This document shows positions 7,919 to 16,233 of a DNA stretch of 64,000 nt, one piece after another. Below the pieces are notes generated by a model. The model was not told where the DNA came from. It saw nothing but the letters and a program-made list of their open reading frames with translations, and did no database searches. The stretch covers positions 229,216-293,215 of the forward strand of contig NZ_ML219768.1 in the NCBI RefSeq assembly GCF_004765785.1. The letters are read 5' to 3'. Positions within the stretch are counted from its first letter, which is position 1. Each line of letters opens with the position of its first letter. This stretch comes from Halorussus ruber (GTDB lineage Archaea > Halobacteriota > Halobacteria > Halobacteriales > Haladaptataceae). The translations under genes were made by a program, and so were the position numbers.

Positions 7919-8821
7919 TCAGAACTCGTCAAGCAAGTAGCGGCCCACGTTCGAATCAGATATTTGTTCGACCTGCTCTACAAATGGATCGTAACCCGTC
8001 GGTTCCGGTTCGGGTGGTGTTCCTCGTCCCAGTAACCAACACAGAACGCGAGTCCGAAGTTTCTGCTCACGAATAGGGCGGAGAGATTCGAGTTCGTAAA
8101 GTGGTGTCGGCGTTCCTGCGCTCCGGACCCACGAAGGGTCAAGTCTGTAAACGCTTTCGTGTTGCACCTCTTCGACGGGTACATCATCGACGAGGAGAGA
8201 GCGAAGATATCCAGCGATATAATCTGCCGCGTTCGATTGAGGGTACGTTCGGTCCGCGTCTTGAAGGAACACGGGATACACCGGACAGATATTCTGTTGA
8301 AAGCTGGGGTCGAAATCCATTGCAAGCTGTTTTCGCAGAGATTCGTCGTACGAACTGTAGCTATCTCGCTTTCCGTCGTGTAGAAGGACGGCAGGGTCGT
8401 TTTCACCCGAGAATATTCCGTGGTCGATAGCCGTAGTAATCGCCTTCTTGACAGAAACACTTACCGAGGCCGCTCTCTTGGAGTGGTCGAGTCCGTCTGT
8501 GCAGACGATTGCGGCCCACGTAATCGAGGTCGTCGCAAGGTCTTCGAGAAACGAACAGACTCGTTGCCTGCGTTCGACTGGACTGACTGGCCCGTGCCGG
8601 ACAATAGTAGAAGACTTATATCGGAACGGTTCGAGACCGTTTTCGACCATTTTCCGAACCAACGTCGTGTCGGTCCGTCGGTGAGTTCGGACGGCTACGG
8701 TGACGCAAACACCATCGTTCGAGGCTTCGTTTCCGGATTCGTCTACTCCGACGAGATGCCTCGCACGAACACAGTGATCAGACCCATCAGTAACCGAGAC
8801 TGGGCGGAGAGGTGACGACAT
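7919..8821 (-). CDS. DUF3800-like (RNase H fold) protein
   Basis: 300 residues with noticeably lower GC than its neighbours. An early LVGVDESGNEA (about residues 22-32) supplies a strand carrying D and E. It is followed by ITWAAIV, then LLHDGKRDS near the middle and a late helix NAADYIAGYLRSLL with another aspartate. This order of acidic residues is the plan of DUF3800 proteins, a predicted RNase H-fold nuclease family often found in mobile or defence settings. It stands alone between core genes, which suggests a recently acquired cargo gene. Family call is moderate; target and partners unknown. Confidence 0.55.
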   Translation of the reverse strand: MSSPLRPVSVTDGSDHCVRARHLVGVDESGNEASNDGVCVTVAVRTHRRTDTTLVRKMVENGLEPFRYKSSTIVRHGPVSPVERRQRVCSFLEDLATTSITWAAIVCTDGLDHSKRAASVSVSVKKAITTAIDHGIFSGENDPAVLLHDGKRDSYSSYDESLRKQLAMDFDPSFQQNICPVYPVFLQDADRTYPQSNAADYIAGYLRSLLVDDVPVEEVQHESVYRLDPSWVRSAGTPTPLYELESLRPIREQKLRTRVLCWLLGRGTPPEPEPTGYDPFVEQVEQISDSNVGRYLLDEF

Positions 8822-8934
8822 CCAACTATCAGATGCTAAATCAGTAAGTCTTCTTTAGTAGCTCGAAATCGCCTCGATAATCGAACCGCCGAGACCGACA
8901 GGCTTTATCCGGAATCCCGCCGTGAATTAGAACA

Positions 8935-10800
8935 GTGAACCCCGACCGGATATTCGAGGAGTTCCCCGCGCCCTCCTATCGGGGCAACCAGCGCGACGCC
9001 CTCGAAGACATCAAATCCGCCTTCGCCGAGGGCAACGACGTGGTCCTCGTCCGCGCGCCGACCGGGAGCGGCAAGTCCCTGCTGGCGCGTTCCATCGCCG
9101 GGTGCGCCCGGCAACCAGACGAGGCAGCCCCGAGCGACGCGACCGGCGCGTACTACACCACGCCGCAGGTCTCCCAACTGGACGACGTGGCCGAGGACGA
9201 TTTGTTGGACGACCTGAAGATTATCCGCGGCAAGCGCAACTACAACTGCATCTTACCGGGCGAGACCGACACCCCGGTTGACAGGGCACCCTGCGCCCGG
9301 GAGAAGGGCTACGACTGCTCGGTCAAGCACCGGTGTCCGTACTTCTCGGACCGAGCGATTGCGAGCAACCGCGAAATCGCAGCCATGACCCTCGCGTACT
9401 TCATGCGGACCGCGGGGTCGGAGGTGTTCCGCAAGCGAGACGCGGTGGTCATCGACGAGGCTCACGGACTCGCAGAGTGGGCCGAGATGTACGCCGCCAT
9501 CGACCTCGACCCCCGGACGGTGCCCATCTGGGACGACCTCAAGATTCCCGACTTGGAGAGCGCCGGGGTGGACCGGGCGGTCGAGTACGCCGACAGAGTC
9601 CAGAACGCCTGCGAGCGCCGAAAGGACGAGCTAATTGCGAAGCAGGAGCTGACGCCCGAGGAGGCCGCCGAGCGCGACCGATTGCAGGAACTCATCGGCG
9701 AGTTGGACTGGTTCGTGGAGGACTACCGGGACACCCAGAGCGCGACGACGTGGGTCGTGGACCAACCCGACGGGGCGGGCGGAGCCATCACCATCAAGCC
9801 GATGAACCCCGAGCGGTACCTGAGCCACACCGTCTGGGAGCGGGGCAACAAGTTCGCGCTGCTGTCGGCGACGATTCTGAACAAGCAGGCGTTCTGTCGG
9901 CAGGTCGGCCTCGACCCCGAGAACGTCGCGCTGGTGGACGTGGGCCACACCTTCCCGGTCGAAAACCGGCCGCTCTACGACGTGACGCAGGGGAAGATGA
10001 CCTACGAACACCGCGACGAGACTCTGCCAGCCATCGCCCGGACCGTGGTGCAGGTGATGCAGGAACACCGCGGCGAAAAAGGAATAATTCACGCCCACTC
10101 TTACGCGATTCAGGAGCGACTCGCCGAGCGACTCGACCAGATGGGCGTCGGCGACCGCATCCGAACTCACGACAAGGAGAACCGGGACGCGGAACTCGAA
10201 TCGTGGAAGGCCACCGACGGCGAGGAGGTCTTCCTCTCGGTCAAGATGGAGGAGGCCCTCGACCTGAAGGGCGACCTCGCGCGCTGGCAGGTCATCTGCA
10301 AGGCCCCGTTTCTCAACACCAACGATTCGAGAGTCGCCCACCGCCTCGAAGAGGGCCAGTGGGCGTGGTACTACCGGGCCGCGCTCCGGACCGTGATTCA
10401 GGCCTGCGGTCGGGTGGTCCGGTCGCCAGACGACTACGGCGCGACCTACCTCGCGGATTCGAGCCTCCTGCAAGTGTTCGACCGCGCCGAGGGAGACACC
10501 CCCGACTGGTTCCGCGAGCAAGTCGAGCGCACGAGTCGCCCCGACCTGCCGGAGTTCGACCCCCAGAGCGCGAGCGAGTCGGCGGCGGGGGCCAGCGCGA
10601 ACGCCGGAGCGAGGAGTCGAGGCCGAGGTCAGTCCCGAGGGTCCGGCACTCGAAATCGGTCACGGTCCTCCGGCGGACAGTCCTCGGGCGGCCAGTCGGC
10701 GAGCGAGCAGTCGGGTGGGTCCTCCTCGGGCGGGGCCTCCTCGGGCGGAACCCGCGAGCGCAAGAGTCCGATGGCGGATGTCTGGGACGACAGCGTGTAG
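8935..10800 (+). CDS. Fe-S superfamily 2 DNA helicase (XPD/DinG-like)
   Basis: 621 residues from a GTG at 8935. The Walker A is APTGSGKS at 41-48. Four cysteines, C105, C120, C128 and C134, fall where XPD/DinG helicases bind a 4Fe-4S cluster. The DEAH box is at 174-177 and the C-terminal helicase half carries ALRTVIQACGRVVRSPDDYG. Residues from about 535 to the end are a low-complexity Ser/Gly/Gln/Arg tail, unlike the conserved body. Expected to unwind DNA 5'-3' in repair or recombination. It is one of two Fe-S helicases in the window (the other starts at 58467). Confidence 0.88.
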   Translation: MNPDRIFEEFPAPSYRGNQRDALEDIKSAFAEGNDVVLVRAPTGSGKSLLARSIAGCARQPDEAAPSDATGAYYTTPQVSQLDDVAEDDLLDDLKIIRGKRNYNCILPGETDTPVDRAPCAREKGYDCSVKHRCPYFSDRAIASNREIAAMTLAYFMRTAGSEVFRKRDAVVIDEAHGLAEWAEMYAAIDLDPRTVPIWDDLKIPDLESAGVDRAVEYADRVQNACERRKDELIAKQELTPEEAAERDRLQELIGELDWFVEDYRDTQSATTWVVDQPDGAGGAITIKPMNPERYLSHTVWERGNKFALLSATILNKQAFCRQVGLDPENVALVDVGHTFPVENRPLYDVTQGKMTYEHRDETLPAIARTVVQVMQEHRGEKGIIHAHSYAIQERLAERLDQMGVGDRIRTHDKENRDAELESWKATDGEEVFLSVKMEEALDLKGDLARWQVICKAPFLNTNDSRVAHRLEEGQWAWYYRAALRTVIQACGRVVRSPDDYGATYLADSSLLQVFDRAEGDTPDWFREQVERTSRPDLPEFDPQSASESAAGASANAGARSRGRGQSRGSGTRNRSRSSGGQSSGGQSASEQSGGSSSGGASSGGTRERKSPMADVWDDSV

Positions 10801-10828
10801 CAGATTCCGAGCGACAGACCGGCTGAAT

Positions 10829-10868
10829 CGCTCTCTCGCCCGCGCAGAACTGCGCGGGCGAGAGAGCG
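10829..10868. repeat. 19-bp perfect hairpin with GCGCAG-AA-CTGCGC apex
   Basis: Arms 10829-10847 and 10850-10868 are perfectly complementary around AA, 28 nt after the helicase stop. The apical part is the same as in the hairpins at 2662-2695 and 12628-12663 while the lower stems differ but stay paired. It could terminate or stabilise the helicase transcript. Confidence 0.88.
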
Positions 10869-10949
10869 CCTTCGAAGGCGGACGACCGTCGGCCTCCCGT
10901 AGGGGTGTGGCGTAGCTTTAACCCGCCCGACGCCGAATATCGGTCGGCT

Positions 10950-11870
10950 ATGGGGGATTCCGGACGCGAGACGACCGAGAGAGACGAATCGACCGTCGAC
11001 GGAGGGCAATTCTCGCCGACCGCGAGACGCCGGAGCGTCCTGCGGGCGCTCGGCGGAGCAGGCGCGCTCGCCGCACTTGGAACTGCGAGTTCGGCGGGCG
11101 CGACCGACGCGACAGACGACGCGCCGACGCCCGAGGAGGTCCGCGACCGCTCGCGCCAGCAGGAGACGGTGGACCCGGTCTGGGGCTTCCCGGCGCTGTC
11201 CGAGGAGGCCAGCGCGCCGACGAGTCCGCAGGTCGAAGTCGAGTTGCAGATTCGGCCCCGAGACGCGCCGATTCCGGAGTTCGTCTTCGAGCCGACCGGC
11301 GTCTACATCGAATCGGGCGACACGGTGCGGTTCAGCTACGAGTCGCCCCACCACACGGTGACGGCCTACCACCCTGCGTTCGGCTATCAACAGCGGGTGC
11401 CCGACGAGGTGCCGCCGTTCTCCTCGCCAGCGCTCCCGCAGGGCGGCTACTGGCTCTACACCTTCGACCGGCCGGGGGTGTACGACATCCACTGCGCGCC
11501 CCACGAGATATTCGGCCACGCGATGCGAATCGTCGTGGGGTCGCCGAGCGGACCGGGCAGTGACCCCCTGCCGGACCTCTGCGCCGGGCAGGAGGAAGGG
11601 GCAACTGCGACCGAGACCGCGGTGACGACGGTGCCGGAGGGCGGCGGAGAAGAAGGCGGTGACGGCGGCGGACAGGAAGGAGGAGAGGGCGGCGAACAGG
11701 AAGGCGGCGAGGAGGAACTCAGCTTCCCGCGGGTCGGGGCCTACAGCGTCCTCTCGGACCCGGCGCTCGACCCGGACAACATCGTGGACGAGCGCCGGGT
11801 GTCGTGGGACGACCTCGCGCCCGAAAGCAAGCAGTTGTTCGTCCGGATTCGGGGCTTCCCGCCGTGCTGA
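10950..11870 (+). CDS. Tat-exported plastocyanin/azurin-like copper protein
   Basis: 306 residues from the ATG at 10950 (a frame-open upstream ATG at 10905 lacks a credible leader). The Tat signal RRRSVLRALGGAGALAALG lies around residues 26-45. A cupredoxin domain follows: SYESPHHTV supplies the first histidine, and YDIHCAPHEIFGHAM supplies Cys, His and Met of a type 1 copper site. After the domain comes a Gly/Glu-rich linker (GGGEEGGDGGGQEGGEGG) and a short acidic C-terminal segment. An exported blue-copper electron carrier is expected. Monocistronic. Confidence 0.88.
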   Translation: MGDSGRETTERDESTVDGGQFSPTARRRSVLRALGGAGALAALGTASSAGATDATDDAPTPEEVRDRSRQQETVDPVWGFPALSEEASAPTSPQVEVELQIRPRDAPIPEFVFEPTGVYIESGDTVRFSYESPHHTVTAYHPAFGYQQRVPDEVPPFSSPALPQGGYWLYTFDRPGVYDIHCAPHEIFGHAMRIVVGSPSGPGSDPLPDLCAGQEEGATATETAVTTVPEGGGEEGGDGGGQEGGEGGEQEGGEEELSFPRVGAYSVLSDPALDPDNIVDERRVSWDDLAPESKQLFVRIRGFPPC

Positions 11871-11962
11871 CCCGCCGTGAGGTCTGACGGCTACGGCTCC
11901 GAAAGCGGCGCTACGACGCGCTCACAACGGCGGACCTCGGTCGAGCGAATCGACCGACTCCT

Positions 11963-12055
11963 TCAGATGAGCGAAATCGTGTAGACGATGCCCGAACTGA
12001 GCATCAGCAACACCAAGAATATCGAAATCAGCTTCTGGCGCGTGTCGTCGTCCAT
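11963..12055 (-). CDS. 30-residue single-pass membrane protein
   Basis: ATG at 12055-12053, TGA at 11965-11963. A charged N-terminus MDDDTRQKL precedes one hydrophobic helix (ISIFLVLLMLSSGIVYTISLI). The acidic-then-basic head followed by a helix running to the end is a pattern shared by several tiny haloarchaeal membrane proteins. Start follows an AT-rich promoter-like stretch. Function unknown. Confidence 0.62.
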   Translation of the reverse strand: MDDDTRQKLISIFLVLLMLSSGIVYTISLI

Positions 12056-12130
12056 ACGAGACGGAAGTGATTCGAGCGAAATAATTTTTTGGTTCGATAG
12101 ATTCTGTACGGAGAAGTGACTCTACAACCA

Positions 12131-12160
12131 GTATAGAAATCAAAACAATTCTTTAGAACA
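12131..12160. other. AT-rich motif GAAATCAAAA...CTTTAGAA
   Basis: Second clear copy of the motif described at 7041-7073, here between the 3' end of the 59-aa zinc-ribbon gene and the 5' end of the 30-aa gene, both on the minus strand. Confidence 0.5.
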
Positions 12161-12213
12161 CTATTACCAACTCTTAACCATTGTATAGTTGTCCGAACCC
12201 CGAGCGGGGCGAG

Positions 12214-12393
12214 CTATCCCCGACCATCCACAGTTCCCAGCACCGCGTCGCACGCGGGGCACAGCACCATCCAGTACTGCTGGCCGGTCGTGGCGGTGAC
12301 GGTCACGCCGTCGCGGTCGGCTTTGGGTTCGACGCGCTGTTTCCGGTAGTTCGGGTCGGCGGCGTCACCGCCGCAGGACGGGCACTTGGGCAT
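12214..12393 (-). CDS. Small zinc-ribbon protein
   Basis: 59 residues, ATG at 12393-12391 and TAG at 12216-12214. MPKCPSCGGD at the start and VLCPACDAVLG near the end form a CxxC...CxxC zinc ribbon around a beta-rich middle (TVTATTGQQYWMV). Common haloarchaeal design; function unknown. Confidence 0.72.
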   Translation of the reverse strand: MPKCPSCGGDAADPNYRKQRVEPKADRDGVTVTATTGQQYWMVLCPACDAVLGTVDGRG

Positions 12394-12484
12394 ACGCCGA
12401 CGTGAGAGCGAGGACGCATAAATATGCTGTCGAGACGAGATTCGGGGACGTTCGACTCCTCGAACGAAGCCGTTTCACTGCGAC

Positions 12485-12610
12485 CGCAACCGCCCCGCAC
12501 AGCACCGCCACCACTCCGCACAGCATCGCAACCGCCCCGCACAGCACCGCCACCACTCCGCACAGCATCGCAACCGCCCCGCACAGCACCGCCACCGCTC
12601 CGCACAGCAC
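12485..12610. repeat. Three tandem copies of a 42-bp repeat
   Basis: Copies start at 12485, 12527 and 12569; the first two are identical and the third differs slightly at its end. Each unit is itself built of CCGCACAGCA blocks. It lies in the 334-nt gap between the zinc-ribbon gene and taw2, directly beside the inverted hairpin element at 12628. Repetitive open frames through it are by-products. Confidence 0.9.
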
Positions 12611-12627
12611 CGCGCCCCGTGCCTCCC

Positions 12628-12711
12628 CCGCCGTCCGTGCGCAGAACTGCGCACGGACGGCGGCCTGCCGAACGAAGTGAAGCAGGGCTTGGAGGACGCG
12701 GTTTGTCCTCC
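12628..12711 (-). repeat. Structured repeat element, inverted copy of the 2569 element
   Basis: On the + strand the order is a 17-bp hairpin with AA loop (12628-12644 with 12647-12663), CCTGC/GCAGG, then GGAGGAC-GCGGTTT-GTCCTCC (12691-12711). This is the reverse complement of the arrangement at 2613-2695. The matching flank AGCGCGTCCC follows. It ends only about 15 nt before the taw2 stop codon. Confidence 0.87.
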
Positions 12712-12727
12712 AGCGCGTCCCGCCGAA

Positions 12728-13792
12728 TCACTCCACTCGCGCGTCGACGACCACGTGCCAGACGCCTTCGCTGTGGCTCTTGACTTTCCGGCGGTCGAGA
12801 ATCTCGACCTCGCGGCCGACCGCCTCGGCGGCGTCCCGAAGGCGCGAAACCGGGCGGTCCCAGAGCAACTCCTCGGGCGTCGCCTCGTGCATGTGGACCA
12901 CGCCGCCCGGTTTCAGCGCCGCCAGCGCCGAGTCGAGGTAGTCGGCGGCCTCGTAGTACCCCATCACCACGCGGTCTGCTCGGGGGTCTATCTCCACGTC
13001 CCGGCAGTCCGCGCGGAAGGCCGAGACGCGGTCGGACACGTCGTTGAGCATCGCGTTCTCCACGAGGAACCGAAACGACGCCGGGTTCTTCTCGACCGCA
13101 GTCACCTCGGCCCCGGCGCGGGCCATCGGCAGGGTGAAGTAGCCGATTCCCGCGAACATGTCGAAGACGCGCTCGTCCGGTTCGACCGCCTCGCCCATCC
13201 GAGCGCGCTCGGCCTTGTTGCCCGGCGAGAACATGACTTCCGAGAGGTCCAGCGCGTATCGCGTCCCGTGTTCGGTGTGGACCGTCTCGGTGTCGCCCGC
13301 GCCCGCCACGACCGAGACCGACGGTTCGCGGTGTTCGCCCGAGACGCCCTCGTGGGCCAGCACCGTGTCGGCCTCGCCGTGGAGCGAGAGGAGGGCCTCG
13401 CCGACCTCCTCGCGGTCGATTCCGCCCTCCTCGTCAGTCTCGGCTTCCTCGTCGCGGTCGTCTCCGTCGCCGAAGGTGACGAGGACGATGCTCCCGACGA
13501 CTGCCCACGACCCCGGTGCGCGAGCGATTTCCGCCTCGGACCACCCCATCTCTCGGAGGTGCGAGTCGAGGTCCGGCAGTCTGCGCTCGGGATTCACTTG
13601 CTCCACCACGTCCAGCACGTCGGTCTCGCTCGGCGGGTCGGTGACGGGCAGTTCCACGAACTCCTCGTCGTGTTCGCGGACCTTCCGGGTCACGTCGTAG
13701 ACGCCCTCGTCCTGCAACGCCGCGATGGTGGCTTCGCTCTCGGGCTTGCGGACCAGCGCGGCGAGAGTGGTTTCGTCGTCGCGCTCGGTCAT
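12728..13792 (-). CDS. taw2: tRNA wybutosine-pathway aminocarboxypropyltransferase Taw2 (Trm5/Taw2 family)
   Basis: 354 residues. An N-terminal alpha/beta domain precedes a Rossmann SAM-binding domain with VFDMFAGIGYFTLPMA. The Trm5 hallmark NPP is replaced by DRVVMGYYEAADYL, and the C-terminal KSHSEGVWHVVVDA block is typical of Taw2, which transfers the aminocarboxypropyl group of SAM to 4-demethylwyosine-37 of tRNA-Phe. An acidic insert (about residues 120-150) is a halophilic addition. Its start overlaps the nmd3 stop by 4 nt (ATGA), so the two are cotranscribed. The alternative reading, a Trm5 m1G37 methyltransferase, is less likely because of the missing NPP. Confidence 0.83.
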   Translation of the reverse strand: MTERDDETTLAALVRKPESEATIAALQDEGVYDVTRKVREHDEEFVELPVTDPPSETDVLDVVEQVNPERRLPDLDSHLREMGWSEAEIARAPGSWAVVGSIVLVTFGDGDDRDEEAETDEEGGIDREEVGEALLSLHGEADTVLAHEGVSGEHREPSVSVVAGAGDTETVHTEHGTRYALDLSEVMFSPGNKAERARMGEAVEPDERVFDMFAGIGYFTLPMARAGAEVTAVEKNPASFRFLVENAMLNDVSDRVSAFRADCRDVEIDPRADRVVMGYYEAADYLDSALAALKPGGVVHMHEATPEELLWDRPVSRLRDAAEAVGREVEILDRRKVKSHSEGVWHVVVDARVE

Positions 13793-14934
13793 CCGTCCTC
13801 GCCGTCTCCGCGCTCGTCCGGCACGACGTGGAGGCCCGCGCGGCTCTTCAGCACCGGGACCTCGTCGGCGTCCGGGTCCATGTAGTCGGGGCGCGCGATG
13901 GTCTCGGTCCGGTAGGTCTCGGGGTCCAGCACCTGCACCGCGCGCTCGTCTTCGACCGCCACGAGCGTCGTCGTCTCGGCGTCGTCGAGGTCGCCGAGTC
14001 GCCGGGCCTCGGGGGCGTCGCCCTCCTCGAAGGTGGCCTCGTAGTCCTCGCCGGTCGTGAGTCGCGTCCCCTTCAGATTGCCGCGGACGCTCCGGACGAG
14101 GACCGGACCGTCGTCGTCCTTCGGGTCGATTATCTCGCCGGGCGAGTACGGCGGGAGGCGCACCGCGTAGGTGACGCGATAGACCTCTTCGCCGTCCTCG
14201 TCCTCGGTGACGAGGGTCTCAGCGTCCGAGAAACTCCCGCCGAACTCCTCGACCACCTTGGCGGAAATCTTCTTGCCGATGTTGGTGGTCGAGACCTTGA
14301 TGTTCACGCCGTCGTCGGTCTCGCCGACCTCGGTGACGAAGGCGTTGCGGTCGCCGGTCTCCTCCATCTCGGCGACGATTTCGTGGGCGATCTCCTCAGC
14401 GCGCTCGATTTCCTCGCTGGTCGGCGTGCGCTCCTCGGCGCGAATCTGGACCGTGCTGGCGTAGTAGTCCCCGGCGATGCGACCGCACCGCGTGCAGGTC
14501 TGGCGCGATATCTTGACCGGGACGACGACTTCCTCCTCGACGAACGTCTCGCGCACGATGCCCGAGAAGTGACAGTGCATCCGGATGGTGTTCTGGTCCA
14601 CCTGCTCGGGGTCGACCTGCCACGACACGTCGTAGGCGTCGAGGTGGACGCCCAGCGCCTCGCTGACCTCCTCGATTGCCACGTCGGTGTAGTCGCGGGC
14701 GTCGACGTCCACCCAGCGCTTGCCGCGGTGGACCGCCCCGCACTGCGAGCAGACCAGCACCTCGATGCGGTCGGGCGCGTCCACGAGGTCGAACCGGTCG
14801 AAGTAACACGAATCGCAGAGCTTCTGCTCCTTGCCGCGCTTTCCGGCGGCCTCGGGGAGGGGCGTCCGCTCCGCGGGGTCTACTTCGATGGGGTCCCCGC
14901 AGTTCGGACAGAACTCGCGGGCTTCGGTAGTCAT
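13789..14934 (-). CDS. nmd3: 60S-export adaptor homologue NMD3
   Basis: 381 residues. The N-terminal part holds four CxxC pairs (CPNCG, CDSCY, CSQCG, CTRCG) typical of NMD3 zinc fingers, followed by the conserved KISRQTC and the SH3/OB-like C-terminal domains. In eukaryotes NMD3 binds the large ribosomal subunit; archaeal NMD3 presumably acts in late 50S maturation or anti-association. First gene of the nmd3-taw2 operon. Confidence 0.88.
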   Translation of the reverse strand: MTTEAREFCPNCGDPIEVDPAERTPLPEAAGKRGKEQKLCDSCYFDRFDLVDAPDRIEVLVCSQCGAVHRGKRWVDVDARDYTDVAIEEVSEALGVHLDAYDVSWQVDPEQVDQNTIRMHCHFSGIVRETFVEEEVVVPVKISRQTCTRCGRIAGDYYASTVQIRAEERTPTSEEIERAEEIAHEIVAEMEETGDRNAFVTEVGETDDGVNIKVSTTNIGKKISAKVVEEFGGSFSDAETLVTEDEDGEEVYRVTYAVRLPPYSPGEIIDPKDDDGPVLVRSVRGNLKGTRLTTGEDYEATFEEGDAPEARRLGDLDDAETTTLVAVEDERAVQVLDPETYRTETIARPDYMDPDADEVPVLKSRAGLHVVPDERGDGEDG

Positions 14935-14989
14935 GGAAGAGCGTAGGGGATTGGAGGGTTTAAGTCTGAAGAACCCGCGAGGAAGGGCA

Positions 14990-15691
14990 TTACTTGTCTG
15001 TTGATTCAGTAGTCGGTACTTCCGAGAGACCGACGAACTTCCGAACCCGATTCGGTGCCAGAAGTGAAGTGATAGCTACCAGCAGCGAAAGCAATGCGAC
15101 CATCCAGTTCCAATTATTGCCGAACCAGCTGCGTATGTCGTCCACGATACGTTGCACTCGACAGGAGAACTGACAGGGAGTCGGTTCAATATCGACCGAC
15201 GCGACCGCGGACTCCCGGGTCAAATTCCACCCTTGGAAATAGACCGTCGTCGCGTTCAGTTCGTGACTACCTGCTCCAGACCCCCTGTGTACGTGGATAG
15301 GGAAGACGCGCTTTCCGCCCGGCGATAGATTAAATTCGAGATGTCGACCGACAACGTCTCGATACCGAACGTTTGGCGATTGCGCCGCAATGGTAACGTT
15401 GGGTGGATCACTTCGATCCTCGTATCCTGCGTACAAAAATCCGGAAAGCGACTCGTTGCTCGTGGAGGGGTTCAGAAGCATCAAATGGAAGACCCTCGAT
15501 TCGTTCTGATAGAGCGTTTCTTTGCTAGGCGTAATGTTTACCCGAAGTGGGTTCTCTCGCGGCGATAATTGCTCCGACTGGCCTCGATGGATATCTGTCC
15601 CGCTAGTTTGTCCGGGCAGGAGAATAAACAACGAAGATGCAATAAGCATTGCTACGACGATAGCTACCCATTTCGTGTCCGTCCTTGGCAT
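14990..15691 (-). CDS. Membrane-anchored surface protein, paralogue of 17991-18743
   Basis: 233 residues. N-terminal signal or anchor helix (WVAIVVAMLIASSLFILLPG), an extracellular beta-rich domain of about 130 residues with several N-x-S/T sequons, then PCQFSC (a C-x3-C pair), a juxtamembrane helix, a second hydrophobic helix (WMVALLSLLVAITSLLA) and a short tail with KFVGLSEV. The same order, including the C-x3-C pair, the helix and the final LGL-type helix, is seen in the product of 17991-18743, so the two are diverged paralogues. GC is moderately low. No function known; an Ig-like ectodomain tethered by its C-terminus is inferred. Confidence 0.62.
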   Translation of the reverse strand: MPRTDTKWVAIVVAMLIASSLFILLPGQTSGTDIHRGQSEQLSPRENPLRVNITPSKETLYQNESRVFHLMLLNPSTSNESLSGFLYAGYEDRSDPPNVTIAAQSPNVRYRDVVGRHLEFNLSPGGKRVFPIHVHRGSGAGSHELNATTVYFQGWNLTRESAVASVDIEPTPCQFSCRVQRIVDDIRSWFGNNWNWMVALLSLLVAITSLLAPNRVRKFVGLSEVPTTESTDK

Positions 15692-15812
15692 TTGTTATCA
15701 ACCGAATGGCGTATACTTCATTAAAGATAATTAACTTTTCGGGCGGTGAAGCAGTTATATCGCTATGCGGAAGGTTTAGCACGACCGACGCGAAACGAAC
15801 TCGGCAGTTAGG

Positions 15813-16214
15813 ATGCAGCAAGACGATTTCGGGGCAATAAATAAAAAGCGGCGGCTACTGTTCGTAAGGTCACTTCCTATTTTTTTGATGGCCGGTTGTC
15901 TTGGGCAGTTAGACCGAGACGACACGGTGGAGGTGTCGAACGAGAGCGACCAGACGCACACGCTGACGGTTCGGTTCACGGACGAGAACACGGGGAGTGT
16001 CGTGTCCGAGCGAACGCTGACCCTGAAATCGGGCGCGGAGAGACGCTACGAGGTCACCCTTCCCGACGCGGGAGACGAATCGAGTCACTACGCGCTGACG
16101 GTCACCACCGAGTCGGGACTTCGGAAGATTCACGACTTGGGCGAGGGCGTGTTCTACGTCCTCTACGTGACGGTCGACTCCGACGGACTGCGGGTCCTGC
16201 AAACGACGCGGTGA
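15813..16214 (+). CDS. Small secreted lipoprotein
   Basis: 133 residues. The N-terminus has KKRRLLFVRSLPIFLMAGC, a signal peptide ending in a lipobox (LMAGC). The mature part is a single beta-sandwich-like domain with repeated strand patterns (THTLTVRFTDENTGSVV, RRYEVTLPDAGDES, YALTVTTESG). Likely lipid-anchored on the cell surface. Divergent from the membrane protein at 14990-15691 and convergent with the DUF2243 pseudogene. Confidence 0.75.
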   Translation: MQQDDFGAINKKRRLLFVRSLPIFLMAGCLGQLDRDDTVEVSNESDQTHTLTVRFTDENTGSVVSERTLTLKSGAERRYEVTLPDAGDESSHYALTVTTESGLRKIHDLGEGVFYVLYVTVDSDGLRVLQTTR

Positions 16215-16233
16215 CCATCCAAACAGACTTCGG

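Noticed and set aside
12365..12610. Repetitive open frame (MLCGAVAVLCG type)
   Set aside because: It is a translation of the 42-bp tandem repeat; all frames of the array are open.
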